From Nemophila menziesii (Eukaryota; Streptophyta; Magnoliopsida; Boraginales; Hydrophyllaceae), in contig JARWIR010000015.1 in NCBI GenBank assembly GCA_029959085.1, positions 9,237,017-9,301,016 on the forward strand: a DNA stretch of 64,000 bases, in the 5' to 3' direction. Positions 45,021 through 57,421 of this stretch are shown here, one piece after another. The notes under the pieces are model-generated. The model saw only the letters and a program-made list of their open reading frames with translations, was not told the DNA's origin and ran no database searches. How positions within the stretch are numbered: the first letter of the stretch is position 1; each line of letters begins with the position of its first letter. The position numbers were made by a program, and so were the translations under genes.

Positions 45021-45580
45021 TTTAGGTTGAAATTTAAGTCATGGGATAAGTCTTGCAGTCCTAATCTAACTCAATTTTGTTTTCCTTAATAATAGGTCTA
45101 GTTGACCTTCGGAGTTAGTAAAATTCACGATTCCTTCATTACAACTCCAAATCCAGTGATCTTGGTTTCGAAACAACCGAAATTCAAAGACCTTTCCAAA
45201 TATAAAAGGTATACTTCAAATTATTTGTCGATTTTATGCAGTTGAAAATACTAACGTCTTCTCAGCTAGACAACAACTTTTGGGAGCTTTTGCAAGTTAC
45301 TAAAACCAGTTTCTTTCCTTTTAACCCTTGATTTCATCTTGGACATTCTTTTCTTAACTCCTGAACATTGGTTTGGCAGCTAATAATATCATTATACCTA
45401 AGAGTTTCACATTTAAAACACAAAGTACAATAAAAATGCTCTAAAAGTAATAATTTTCCAAATCAAGGCATGAATTAAGAAACTAATAATTAATAGGGAA
45501 AAATACCTAAAATAAGAACATAATACACCTAAAATGATGTCTATAATATAGATTAATTCATCACAAATATAGAGACATCA
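43943..45580 (-). repeat. Ty3/Athila-like LTR L6 (3' LTR)
   Basis: TGATGTCTCTATATTTG at 45,580 to GCCACCACCA at 43,943, 1.64 kb. On its upstream side it has the polypurine tract (CTTTGAGTTAGGGGTCC), hairpin (45,598-45,616, one mismatched pair) and pre-LTR region. Beyond 43,943 there is LINE sequence and no primer site. This is the clean arrangement expected for an element 3' end and supports the LTR limits used here. It contains (AAT)n at 43,966-43,985 and (TA)n at about 44,972-45,016. Confidence 0.8.
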
Positions 45581-47071
45581 GGACCCCTAACTCAAAGTTG
45601 TATCGTCCTGATACAATAAGAAATGAGAACATAGGGAAGTCTCTAAATAATGACTAAGTGAATTAAGCATAAAGGGAAGAAGATAGAAGAATTGAGTTAT
45701 AATCCAAAAACAGATACTTAGCAAGTTTCATGTAATAATATTTACAAACTAAATTGTCTATATACACTTATCATACAACTAACCAACACAATTTAATTTC
45801 AAGATTAGATTAGCTTTTGAGTGAACGAAGGATAGGTTCTTCACTTAGATCGAGATAGAGGCTATAGATTATTTATCGATCCTAACTAGTATCCAATAAT
45901 CCATCTAAGTACTCTTTATTGGTTCACATAGTCAAGAATCATAAATTCTTTAAGGTTGTAATGTTGGCTTTGGGATGATATGATCGTATATTTGGATAAT
46001 GTAGAGTGAGCTTTTGGTTCTCTCTCCTCACTAGCCATCAATGATTCGCCCTTACGCTTGAGTTACTCTCGTAAATATTCTCACACAACCCAATAATTTG
46101 GTGAACTAATTAGCATCCCCAATACCTAATATAAACCAAGATGACCACATAAGAATTTCCACTTTGCCGGTCCAAATCATATAATCTTTTTCAATTCTTT
46201 TCTTTTGTACGTTAGCTATGACTCTCTTTTTGATATGAGATATTATGTTACTTTTTTCTCAACATATTTCTTTTCTTTTTAATATTTTTTCTTTTACCCC
46301 GAAAAAGGTTACAATAATAACAAGTGAATCATCATCAAGAACACAATACATAAGCTCAAAAATACCCAACACAATAATGTTTCCCATAATTGGAACCCAC
46401 CACCCCTAACTCAAGCTCTAAAATGAACTCTAAGCATCGTGATTCGAGTGCGGGTCATATGGAAAAGTCCTATAATCTAAAGGGTATGACTTGTAATGTT
46501 TCTAATATAAGGGCTTTAGAAAGGTTAGAAGGGCCTGAGACGGGTATAAATATATCAAATTTGGACCGCAAGCTAAAAGGCAACAAAAGCTTATCAAAGA
46601 ACTGCATTAGTCACATTCTACACTATGTAATTTTGTTACTTTCTCACCTCTAGCACAGTCATTACAAGGTCTCATCAACTAGCTCGGATCTCACGACCTA
46701 CACACCCCTCAAGGTGCCCTAAGATCAAACTTACTTCTACCGCATTGCTTGCTAATCTTTTCTTTACTATTAATGTGTGTTTTCAAGTTAGTAGCCTAAG
46801 CATACAAAACAACTAGTTTATAAACAAATTACCTACTATCATAACTCACTAAATTTATTCTTTTAAGCCACTAAACACAATCTACATCAAATTCCATCTA
46901 CCAATTTGTTTTTATTTCTACCCTAATTAGAAATAAATTATAAAAAATGGAGATGCGAGACAACGAATCCCCACACCCCCAACTCAAAAATGAGTTGTGT
47001 CCCCACGACTCGAAACAGACTCGATAAAAATTAAAAACTAACACAAAATATCGCAAATAAAGAAATGGTAA
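45581..47071 (-). other. Ty3 pre-LTR region, copy 5
   Basis: Homologous to 12,891-14,490. Module 2 hairpin at 45,598-45,616 and module 1 at 46,992-47,011 (one C-A mismatch on the minus strand). Open frames here are not conserved. Confidence 0.7.
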
Positions 47072-47084
47072 GGAAGAAAGAAAA

Positions 47085-47870
47085 TATACTCTCGAGGCTA
47101 TTGCCTCGCGTGCTCAACATCCAAATAAGGATGTGGTGGATATCTCGTTATATTGCGTCTCATTTGTTCCAGAAGCGTCATGATGTGTATTTGGTTTCTT
47201 TTATTTGTGCCACATCATTGGACAAGAAAATTTGAGCTGCTTCTGCTTGATTTACACCTACCTTTTATCGACATGCAAGATCCTCTTCTCTTGATTCTCT
47301 CTCACGAGAGCTTTCTTCCTTTGGAGGATTCTTTAAACTTTCTTCTCTCAAAATTGTCTTGATCCACACATTATTGATATTGTTACTCACTTTGTACCTC
47401 AATTTCTCATTCTCACCTCGGTTCACATTCACTTTCCTCAATAGTCAAGCGATCATTGTTGAATATTTCACATTGAACAGTAATTGTGGAGCGGTTGCAA
47501 ATCGCATTACCTCATCAAAGATAAATTGTGCCATATCTACTTCTTCCCCATGTAAAACACAATTCAAAAAGATGGCAACTTTCTAACTTACATTCAAATT
47601 TCACGTGTTCCTAAAGGCGTTTGGTGTGAGGAAATTGTTCCATATTCTCGTATCGGGTTGAAGGTACTTGTAAGGCCAAGGTTCCCTCAACTCCCCTTTG
47701 TTTCCTCGCACTAGCTCTCCACTCAACACATGCTTATATAGTTGGTTCCAATAAAAGGTCTTGATATTCTCCACCGCTTCTCGATACTTGCATTGCCCTA
47801 CCAATTTCTTGAACTCGAAGTGGTTTCGAATCTCTTCAAATGTGAAAGGAACTGTCTTGGGCTATCAAAG
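47085..47870 (-). pseudogene. PF20167-like gene remnant, copy 4
   Basis: Minus-strand motifs FKKLVGQCKYREAVENIKTF, WNQLYKHVLSGELVRGN, GELREPWPYKYLQPDTRIWN and FLTPNAF. It is slightly better preserved than copy 3 (24,360-25,113), with fewer stops in the 47,804-47,601 part. The N-terminal half is replaced by LTR L5' at 47,878. Confidence 0.7.
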
Positions 47871-48603
47871 ATTAGGGTGTGATAATATTCGACACCAAGA
47901 GATGGTGACTCCCTGCAAGTGTAAGGGTCGTTGACAAGTAATAAAGATAAGTATGAGGGATTATCGTCTCCATAGGGACTATCAAAGATATGATAAATGA
48001 GTTCCGAAAGTATGATAACATAGAGATGCTAGATAAATGACAATAATATAAATGTAATAATTGTTTAGTTTTTGTGTAAAGGACTAAATTGTAAATAAAA
48101 TAAATAAATAACTAAAGAAAAATAATAAAATTCTAAATAACAAGAAGGTGGATGAGAGATATGCTTGGTCCTTGCGGGTAATACCCTTAATCAACTATTT
48201 AATCATTATTTGATATAAAGGAAAATTGGGCTTTTCACAGTAGCCGGGATTCAAGAGTCTCTCTAACTCCCTTCAGTAAATTAGAGAGAAATTATACGAC
48301 CCTAGGAACCTCTTCAGATCGTACCCTCTAAATGCTTTAAAATATTTTAGGTTCAAATCCTATTGACTATCTTGTTAGGCAAGACCTCTCAGTTCACTAC
48401 CGCACACTAGATGTATATATACTAGTTCTAAAACTCGACCCCCCATCAAGGTGAAAGGAAAAGGTCTAATTCTATTCAATACGTGATCAAGACACGAATA
48501 GGCAACAACCACAAATCTATATTCAATGTAAAATATTCCTCAATTCATTTCAATAATAAAATATCCCAAAGCCAAATAACATAAAATAATCAAGTATGGT
48601 TCA

Positions 48604-50472
48604 ATGATAAATTCTGTAATCCAAGCTATACCAGTTTATATAATGTCAATATTTTACATACCCTTGTCCACCAGTGAAAGTATTGAATCTACCATCACCA
48701 ATTTTTGGTGGGATAATGGAGATAAAAAAAGAATACACTGGATTAATAAAAAAGAAACCCAAAAAATGAAGAAAAACGGAGGCTTGGGTTTTAAAAGAAT
48801 CCACATAACGAACTAGCTCTACTAGCTACAAACGCATGGAAAATACTAAACACGCCTGATTCAATGCTAGAAAAATTATATAAAGGTAATTATCATAATA
48901 AAACTAGATTTCTTGAATCTAAAAAGGGACAAAACCCTTCCTCGGGATGGAGTAGCATTATAAAAGGGAGAGAAACATTTGAAAAAGACTTGAAATGGGT
49001 GGTGAGAAATGGAAATGAAATAAAAATCTAGGAATATTACTAGTTAAAGGAAAATGATCTCATAGATAAACCACATGGCACAAACATTCATTTAGTTAGC
49101 GAGTTGATAAAAAGCGAATCAAATAAATGGGATGAGGAAAATATTCAGGAACTAATGGGGTCTGAAACAAATGAGAAAATAAAAAATATTGTAATTCCAC
49201 ATACAAAATGTAAAGACATACCACTTTAGATAAAAGAAAAATATGATAATCTTACTACAAAACGAATGTATGCAAAGATACAAACTGAAGAGGAAGAAAA
49301 TAAACAAAAAAATGATAACCTTTAATCTAAAGGATCCTTTAAACCACCTAAGATCTTTTTGGATACTACTTGGGATATTAAAGTACCTCCTAAAGTACAA
49401 AATTTTCTCTAGAAGGCTTGTAAAAATGCCTTAAGCGCTGAGGAAAATAGATTTAAAAGAAAATGCACTATAAATAACATATGTAAACTATGCAACACAG
49501 AAAAGGAAACTATATAACATCAAATATTTTACTATCACTGGGCTAGAGCATCTTGGATTGTAACTCAGATGGGTTTCCTCACAAAAAATGAAAAAAAAAG
49601 AAGAAGATTTGAAACATGGTTATTACGTTTAGTAAATGACCAAAAGGAGGCAAAGGAAATACCCATACTTGAGAGGGCAACCATGTTAGCTTGGCAAATT
49701 TGAAAAGGGAGGAATTAATTTCTATATAAATGCACTAAACTTGAACTTATAAGAACTGCAAAAAGCTACATTGCCTGTGATGAGTACTTATATGTTTTAA
49801 ACAAAACCAGTGACCCTGAGGCAAAAAATAATACAATTTCAAACATTATCAATGATAGTAGGCCAAAAAAACTAAAAGAAATCATCATGAAAGACCAAAA
49901 CAGCACTAGACATCAAACTAAGATTATTATAAATGTTGATGCATGTTTCAAACAGGAAACTAAACAATCTAGCTATGGATTTAGAAATGTGCAGGGAAAC
50001 ATAATACAGGGAGGAAAAAAAACATTTGTAGCTGAGTCACCAGAAGAAGCTGAAGCAATGGGCATGAGGGAAGCAACTCTTGAAGCGCTGAAGCATCCCA
50101 ACGCAGATGTATTTATTCTTAGTGACGGTAATAGCTTTGTTAGTTGTATTATTAAGAAAACCCAGCCTAGAAATAGGACAACACTTAATATTTTTTGTGA
50201 TATTTGTAATATGGTGCAAAACCAACCTATTAACTTCCTATATATCTCTAGGAAGTTGAATTCTTGTGCAGATTGGATTGCCAAACAACAGCTGAATGGC
50301 CTGTTGTTTGGTAATTGGATGCTTAATCCACCGCTCCAATTGGCAACCCTTATCAATTGGGATCGCCTCCCAGGTGGTATTGGGTGATTTTTGTTTTCAT
50401 TTCATTGTAATAGTGTCTTACCAGGCCTTGTATGGTTCTTTATCTATTTCATTTTCGCTTGACTAAAAAAAG
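48604..50472 (+). mobile_element. 5'-truncated L1-type LINE, duplicate copy
   Basis: Target copies GTATGGTTCA (48,594-48,603) and GTAGGGTTCA (50,473-50,482) and the same internal order as 25,859-27,765. The insertion therefore predates the segmental duplication. The RT end reads SVIQAIPVYIMSIFYIPLS, ITNFWWDNGDKKRIHWINKK and KMKKNGGLGFKRIH. Confidence 0.85.
49887..50387 (+). CDS. LINE RNase H-like domain, open frame
   Basis: A 166-codon frame: KIIINVDACFKQETKQSSYG, EEAEAMGMREATLEALKHPN, DVFILSDGNSFVSCIIKKTQ and NFLYISRKLNSCADWIAKQQ. It has the Asp, Glu and Asp expected of plant LINE RVT_3 domains. It is part of a 5'-truncated LINE, so the Met is only the first in frame and translation is unlikely. 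The second acidic site reads SDGNS, where the sister copy has SDCNS. Confidence 0.7.
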   Translation: MKDQNSTRHQTKIIINVDACFKQETKQSSYGFRNVQGNIIQGGKKTFVAESPEEAEAMGMREATLEALKHPNADVFILSDGNSFVSCIIKKTQPRNRTTLNIFCDICNMVQNQPINFLYISRKLNSCADWIAKQQLNGLLFGNWMLNPPLQLATLINWDRLPGGIG

Positions 50473-51312
50473 GTAGGGTTCATACCCATTGCAAGCCTCA
50501 AGCATAGGAGGTTTAGTTCATAATAAAAAAAACTAGAAATTAAATGTACCTAATGTCAAAATCATTTTTAGAAAATAAATTGGAATAAAATTAACCTAAA
50601 ATACGAAATAAAATGGTTGTGGAACGGTAGAGAATGATGAACTTGGGTGGAAACCCTCCTTCTCTTCTCTCTAGGCATTTTTGTTGTCCCTTTTGCTAAA
50701 AAATTTGAATAGAAAAATGATGTATGTTGAAATGGGAGCTTCTAATATGCTTATATGTTTGTCCAAAAACGTTTGGAGAATTATGAGCTCACTTAGGTGG
50801 GTTAAAAATAGCCCAACCCGTTTTTGTCCAGTAAATCCCAAGTTAAAGTCACGGTAGAAGCGAATAGCATAACTGTCCCGTCTCAACTCTGGATTGACTT
50901 TTATCACCTCTCACGCCCCAGTTACTTCAATATCTATCCAAATCAAAATAATTTTCTTCAAGATATCTGACCAATTAATCATGGTGACCGAAACAATATG
51001 ACATGAAGATTTCTCTAGTAAATGCTCTAGTTTTCCCAAAGTGACTTTTAGCTCTTTTTACGCCTCGGCTTGGGTTTGGACTTGAATTATTGACTATTAC
51101 TCATCTACTTTGACTTTAGTATTAATACCTAAAATTTACACACTTAACACATAATTTAAGTGCAAAAACTCTATAAATAACAATATATCCAAAAGAATAC
51201 AGAAAAGTAAGATATGACGAATATTAGGGAAAAAAATCCTCACTTAGATCTCGTAATTCGTCAAAAATATGTCTTGTGAGTATATTATTATATCACAAAA
51301 TAAGAGACATCA

Positions 51313-52406
51313 GTATCCGTAAATATTCTCATGGATTGTATAAATTAGTTTGCCATGTGTATAGAGATTTAGTTAATTGTGTTTAAGTCAAATGTACACT
51401 ATGTGGTATTCATGTTGAGGAACTTGTGATTATTGAGGAGGTGTCACAATTGAATGAAGGGTAGATAATGTTTAGATATTCTAGGGTATCTCTTAGAGCA
51501 TCGATTGTGTTGTCGAGGGACTATAAACCTTTTATGGATAAGTTGAGTGGGTATATTTGAAGATGGAACACTTCATCATTGTCATTATCCAGAAGGTTAG
51601 AACTTATATGATTGGTCTTGTAAGGGTAGATTCATTTTTGGTATATCTATATTTTTGGTCTCGGATACGGTGCATGACCAAATTACTAGAATTTTTGTCA
51701 GAATTTCTATTGTAATGGTAAGTATACCGGGATTGGTTGGAAGAAAATCTACACGTCTAAGGTGGAAGGTGGTTTGGAGCTAAAAGACTTGGGTGCTTGG
51801 AATAAATCTTTGTTTATGAAGGTATTATGAAAAATTGTGTGATAAAAAGAATTTGTTATGGATCAAATGAGTCTCACGGCGAGTATTTTTTTTTAAATAT
51901 TTTGGATTGGGAGGTGAAGAAACCGGATTCATCATTAATGAATGAGATATGGAAGTTGAAAGATGAAATCATGATCTTGTTAGAAAAATTGTGCTTTATT
52001 TTTAATAGGTAGATGCAATCCAATCTAATTATTCTAGCTCGATGGTATCTTTAACGGACATATGTATGAAGCCACTTGTCCAAGATTGTGTAACTAAAAG
52101 TATTCTACAGGTTTAAATTTCATGATATTAGATAGTGAAGGCTTAAATATTTGACATTTTCATATTTCTTTAAATGCTCAAGCCTAGATATGTACCTGTA
52201 TATGTTTTCTTTATGCTGTAATTTTAGTTTATAGCTTGTTTTCTTTGTGATAGTATTTCAAGATGGATATAAATAATTTTGATGGCTTTGGGGGTGTTGA
52301 AAATGTTCACTACTACCATGAGAATATATATTGGGAGACATGTATATCTCTGTGGGAATAGTCGAGTGCGCGCAAGCTAGCCCGGACCATCCATGTAACA
52401 AAAAAA
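51313..52406 (+). mobile_element. Second LINE remnant, duplicate copy
   Basis: Colinear with 28,605-29,708. The RT part includes GGLELKDLGAWNKSLFMKVL, read less interrupted than in A. The tail has GAGTGCGCGCAAGCTAGCCC and a short A run at about 52,399-52,406. Confidence 0.65.
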
Positions 52407-52513
52407 AGCATGTTATATGTTTTAATTTTTCATTGTAAATTACATATTAAATTGCTTGACTTATTTTTTTAATTGGTGATTTTCTTAGCATTATACGTCT
52501 GAAGATAAATGTA

Positions 52514-52760
52514 GAAGTTCTTTTAAAGCTCCACTTGATCCAAGCACTTCTTTAGGTGGTTTCTCAAGGATTAACTTTTTAGTGCTAATTTCTGTTTTTT
52601 TTAACCAAAAAGGTTCTTAATAATTCTACTGCACCATTTTATTTTATAACAGGCCTTTGTTTTCATTGTAACCTATCTTGTGAACAATGTAGTTGATAAA
52701 GAAAGCAATGATAGTAAAAAAGCAATTGCTTTGGAAAAAGCCTTTATTCAATTAGCCAAG
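52514..52760 (+). pseudogene. NPC1: NPC1-like gene, two upstream exons (copy A')
   Basis: First block (about 52,514-52,580): SSFKAPLDPSTSLGGFS. Second (52,653-52,760): AFVFIVTYLVNNVVDKES and ALEKAFIQLAK with a normal CAG acceptor and GT donor. Same position upstream of a copia element as in copy A. Confidence 0.8.
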
Positions 52761-53019
52761 GTTGTATTTTACCCTTATATCTTTCATCATTTTGTTGGTT
52801 TTATATTATAGAAAGAAGTAAAAATAAATTTATAAAACTTTTTATGTTGGGAAGAAAAAAATAGTTGGTTTTGAAAAAGTGTTTTAAAAAGAGTTTGAAA
52901 TGACGCTTGAAAGAAAAGAACTTTTATTAATAGATGAATAATGTTTACAAGACTTGTAGTGTTTGTTGCTTAGAATGATTCTTACAAATGATCCCTCTGG
53001 CCTATTTATACTAACTTAG

Positions 53020-53251
53020 GTGTCATTTGTTTTTCAAAGTAATAAGTGCTGAACGTTGAATGAGCAGCTGAATAGAACTTATTCTGTTAAGAGTCAGTGT
53101 CTGAATGATTCAGACTTAGTTTGAAATCTTAATGAAACAGACCAACTAAAAGGCATTCAGATCTGAATTGGCCACGAAAAACAAACAGTCTGATTGATCC
53201 ATTGTCTTAATGAACCAGATTAAGATCTCATTAAGTGCAAACAAACACCTC
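53020..53251. mobile_element. 232-bp MITE-like insertion in the copia LTR
   Basis: Present in A' but absent at the matching site of A (30,323), where CTAACTTAGTGGCGG is uninterrupted. Ends are GGTGTCATTTGTTTTTC and GCAAACAAACACC, imperfect inverted repeats. CTTAG stands on both sides (53,015-53,019 and 53,252-53,256), a likely 4- or 5-base target copy. The GTGTTTGTTT-type end recalls hAT or PIF/Harbinger MITEs; the superfamily is not settled. Confidence 0.65.
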
Positions 53252-53510
53252 CTTAGTAGCGGTGTAGTTAATTCTAGAAACTACTAAATTAATTTTAATA
53301 CATCATTTCTAATACAAAGTAGATAATTCTAGAAACTATAACTTAGATAATTCTAGAAAAGATATTTCTAGAAAATAGGAGAAAATGAGTATTAATTTTA
53401 ACATTCCCCTTTAATACTTATTTTCGTAATTCCGAGCATTTCTCGTAGAGTCTCGAACTTCATTCATTGAAGTGCTTTTGTAAAAATATCTACGAGTTGT
53501 TCTTCGATCC

Positions 53511-54950
53511 TTATATATATTGAAGCTCAATATATCCTTCATTAGATTCTTCTCGAAGAAAGTGATATTTGATAGCAATGTGCTTAGTCCAACTATGATG
53601 GACGAGATTCTTTGCCATTGCTATTGTAGACTTGTTGTCGTAGTGGATTTTTGTTGGTGTTTCTTGTTGTTCACCCATGTCTTCAAGTATTCTCCTAAGC
53701 CATATTGTTTGACTTGTTGTTAGTGTTGTTGCCACATATTCCGCTTCTGCTGAAGATTGTGCCACACAGTCTTTTTTTTAATGACCATGAGAATATTCTT
53801 GAGCTGAGTGAGAATGTATAGCCTGAGGTACTCTTCATATCATCTACCAATCCAGCCCAATCGCTGTATGTGTAGCTAGTCAGTCTTGAGTCAGTGCTAG
53901 GCTCGTACCATATGCCATAGTCCTTTGTACCTTGTAAGTATCTTAATATTCATTTTCCTGCTCCATAGTGGACTTGACTTGTACTATGCATGAATCTCGA
54001 TAGTATACTCGTAGCGTACATGATATTTGGTCTCCTAGCTGTAAGATATAGCAAACTTCCTATTATGTATATTGCTGGATCTACTCTTAGTTGAGCCGTC
54101 TTCTTTGGTTAGTTTTTCGTTGGTGACCAAGGGAGTAGCAACAGTCTTGCATTCGTGCATCTTGAACTTCTCTAGTAAAGTCTCTGTATATTTCTTTTGT
54201 GAGATGAATATTCCTTGTATCTTGTCTTACCTCAATGCCGAGAAAGTAATGCGTTAACCCTAGATCCGTCATCTCGAAGGTTTTCATCATGTCTTCTTTG
54301 AATTCCTTAATCATTTTCTCATTGTTTCCTGTATAGATGAGATCATCTACATAAAGAGAGACAATGAGTCTGTTATCGTTACCTAGAGTTTTAATGTAGA
54401 GTAGGCTCGTTTTGACTTATCGTGAATCCTCGATTAGTGAAGTAATTGTCGATTCGACTATACCACGCCCGAGGAGCTTTCTTGAGTCCGTATAGTGCTT
54501 TTTGTAGTCTTATAACTCGATCTTCTTAGCCTTTCTCCACAAAACCTTGAGGTTGCTGAACATATATTTCTTCTTTTAGATAGCCGTTAAGGAACGCTGA
54601 CTTCACATCTAGTTGATATATGTTCCATTGCTTTTGAGCAGCTAATGCAATAAGTGCTCTTATAGTGTCTAAGCGTGCAACTAGAGCAAATGTCTCATTG
54701 TAGTCAATACCTGGTAGTTGGGAGTACCCTTTAGCAACCAGTCTTGCTTTATGTTTTTGGATTGAGCCATCTAGGTTGAGTTTTGTCTTGTCTTATAGAC
54801 CCACTTGACTCCGATGACTTCTTTGTTGGTTGGTCGATCTACCAACTCCCATATTTTATTTTTCTCGATCATTTTGATCTCTTCTTCCATTGCGTTTACC
54901 CATTATTTTTGTTTTGTTGCTGCTTCAAAGCTTTCCGGTTCCAAAGTCAC
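53511..54950 (-). pseudogene. Copia reverse transcriptase and RNase H, copy A'
   Basis: Broken frames with [13 protein letters not shown] fingers (about 54,800), SLYVDDLIYTGN (about 54,355-54,320), FEMTDLGLTHYFLGIEVRQD (54,314 on), and the RNase H part SSAEAEYVATTLTTSQTIWL, DNKSTIAMAKNLVHHSWTKH (53,765-53,511). More frameshifts than in copy A. Confidence 0.75.
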
Positions 54951-55105
54951 GAAATTTCAACTTTGATATATGTCTCTAAGTGACCTTGTCTTGCCTGGTG
55001 TTTCTGGAGATGTCTCGTCATCACAGGATGAAGATGAAGATGATCTTGGAGTTCTTGGTGATGAGGGTTCCTGAGTATTATGTGGTCCTTCTTCTTTAGT
55101 GTTAT

Positions 55106-55971
55106 CTATGTTGCATACCCTTGGTACCATAATACTTTGTCATTCCACCTTTCCTTCATCCCAATTCCATGTTGCATTTTCGTCGAACTCGACATCACGA
55201 CTGACAATAAGTTTCTTTGTTTTAATATTGTAGATTCTATAGCCTTTTGATTCTGAGCTATAGCCGAGGAATATTCCTTTCTCTGTCTTCTCTTATAGTT
55301 TGTGTCGTTTCTATTTTGGCATGTGCACGTATCAGATGCTTCTGAAGACTCTAAGGTGTTGTGTTGACGACTTTCTTCCACTCCATGCTTCAATTGGGGT
55401 TTTATTTTGAACGGCCTTTGTTGGACATCTGTTGAGATGATAGACTGCAGTGTATACCACTTCTGCCTAGAACTCCTTTGGCATTTCTTTCTCTGCTAGC
55501 ATAGTCCTTGCCATCTCCATGACTGTTCTATTCTTCCTTTCTGACACGCCATTCTGTTCTGGAGCGTAGCTGACTGTTAGCTGGTGTTTAACTCCTTTAT
55601 CATCACAAAATATGTTGAACTCCTTTGAAGGTATATTCCTTTCCGCGATCACTTCGAAGTACTTTAATTCGTCGACCACATTGATTTTCGACAAGATTCT
55701 TATACTGAATGCTTTTGAATTTTCTCGTATGAAGTATACCCAAGTCATTCTAGTATATTCATCAATGAAAAGGATGAAGTAAATGTTATTTTTAAATGTT
55801 GGAGTCCTCATTGGTCCGCATACATCTACATGGATCAACTCTAGCACGTGTTTGGCTCTCCATGCTTTGCCTGAAGGGAATGATTTTCAGTGTTGTTTTC
55901 CTTCTAGGCATCTCTCGCACACGTCGTTATTCACTCGGATGACTGGTAAATTTTTCATCATATTCTTCTGA
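55106..55971 (-). pseudogene. Copia integrase, copy A'
   Basis: LELIHVDVCGPMRTPTFKNN, EYTRMTWVYFIRENSKAFSI, VSYAPEQNGVSERKNRTVM and EMARTMLAEKEMPKEF hold the first Asp and the Glu of the DDE core. The middle Asp segment is replaced by a frame-shifted stretch (DELKYFEVIAERNIPSKEF). A second frame covers the region to 55,106. Confidence 0.7.
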
Positions 55972-56261
55972 TGTAGAATCTTTAACCCGTGAAAGTTGAA
56001 GTGTCCGAACCTTCGGTGCCATAGCCATGATTGGTCTTCTTGAGCTTTCATGGCCGTTTAAATATACTTCCATCAGATCGAAAAATTTCTTGGCTGGTGC
56101 ATTTTTACTACAACTATTTCTTGATTTTTATTTTTATTTTTATTATCATATATCGTGCACGAGTCATCTTTAAATAAAAGGTTATATCCTCTTTCCATCA
56201 TTTGACCCACACTTAATAAATTTGTATTTAGTTTGGGGACCAACATTACATCATGGATCAC

Positions 56262-56459
56262 TCACGTACCTTTTTGCATATTGACTGTGATTGTACCTTT
56301 GCCTTCGACCTCCAACATATCTCCATTTCGAAGCTTGAATTGAGACTTGACCGATTTATCTATATCTCGAAAGATTTTTTCTTTGCCGGTCATGTGGTTG
56401 CTGCAGCCGCTATCAATATACCAGGTGTCTTTTTTTTTACCTCTGAAGTAGCGTGACAT
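56262..56459 (-). pseudogene. Copia protease start, copy A' (active site intact)
   Basis: WYIDSGCSNHMTGKEKIFRD has the catalytic D-S-G that copy A has lost (N-S-G). It continues LRNGDMLEVEGKGTITVNM. It is in a different frame from the knuckles because of a small indel near 56,430. Confidence 0.75.
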
Positions 56460-57421
56460 GTGTAGAATAAGTTTTCTTCATTTTTATTTTCTTCGGAGAA
56501 GTTAGCCTGGTGTTTTTGTTTGGACCGGCAATCTTTCTCCAAATGGGCAAATTTTTTGCAACTCTTGCATTGCGGTTTTCCACGAAACCAACAATCTTTT
56601 TCAAGATGGTTAGTTTTCTTACAGATACGACATGGTGAATATTTTCTTGATTTTTGATTAGATTCACCATTTTCTCTATTTTTAGAATTTTCTCTAAATT
56701 TTCTCCCCTCATTTTTAAAACTTTGAGACCTTATGTTGAGTTTAGACTTAAATGTGTTTTCGATGGATTCATTTTCACGCATACTTAGTCTTTCCTCGTA
56801 ATCTTCTAGAGAGCCTACCAACTCTGTCACAGAGTGACTATATTTTAGTTTCTTCAGTGGTGGTTACTATCGGATCGTATATAGCAGGAAGAGTAATTAA
56901 TATTTTTTCAACGACCCTTTTATCAGTTATATCAATTCTATAGGCTCTCAATTGATTAACTATCTCTCGTAATTTAGTGTAGTATTTTTTTATGGTCTAC
57001 GATTCTTTCATTTTCATATTCTCTAATTCCCTTCTTAAATTTTGAAGTTTAATATTACGTACCTTTACGTTTCCTTGAAATTCCTCTTTTAATGTATCCC
57101 AAGCTTGCTTCGGCGTAGTAGCATCGCTGAAATTCCTCTTTTAATGTATCCCAAGCTTGCTTCGGCATAGTAGCATCGCTGAAATTCCTCTTTTAATGTA
57201 TCCCAAGCTTGCTTCGGCATAGTAGCATCGCTAGTCCTTGAGAACAGTAACTTCGCCATGGCCATTTGTATGCTGTAAAGCATCAAATTATCTTTCTCCA
57301 TATCCTTAGTTAATTTTTCTTTCTCCGCTGCAGATAATGTTGACATATCTTCGGAAATGGTATGTCTCTTGTCAACAATATCCCATAGACTTTGGGATAT
57401 GAAGTCATTGACTCGGTTCAA
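56390..57421 (-). pseudogene. Copia gag with zinc knuckles, copy A' (52-bp triplication)
   Basis: The N-terminal part (57,421-57,089) reads SQSLWDIVDKRHTISEDMST and MPKQAWDTLKEEFQ, then enters a 52-bp unit present three times (57,077-57,232). The extra 104 bases shift the frame. Further down, TELVGSLEDYEERLSM and the knuckles CRICKKTNHLEKDCWFRG and CKSCKKFAHLEKDC (56,830-56,390) are well preserved. Confidence 0.8.
57077..57232. repeat. Three tandem 52-bp units in copia gag
   Basis: Units 57,077-57,128, 57,129-57,180 and 57,181-57,232 begin GAAATTCCTCTTTTAATG and end TAGTAGCATCGCT. They differ at one base (GGCG or GGCA). Copy A has one unit. Confidence 0.95.

Larger units (their letters stand above)
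47878..51312 (-). repeat. Ty3-type LTR L5', interrupted by a LINE
   Basis: Duplicate of 25,130-28,604. It starts TGATGTCTCTTATTTTG (51,312). Without the LINE (48,604-50,472) it is about 1.56 kb. Confidence 0.65.
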
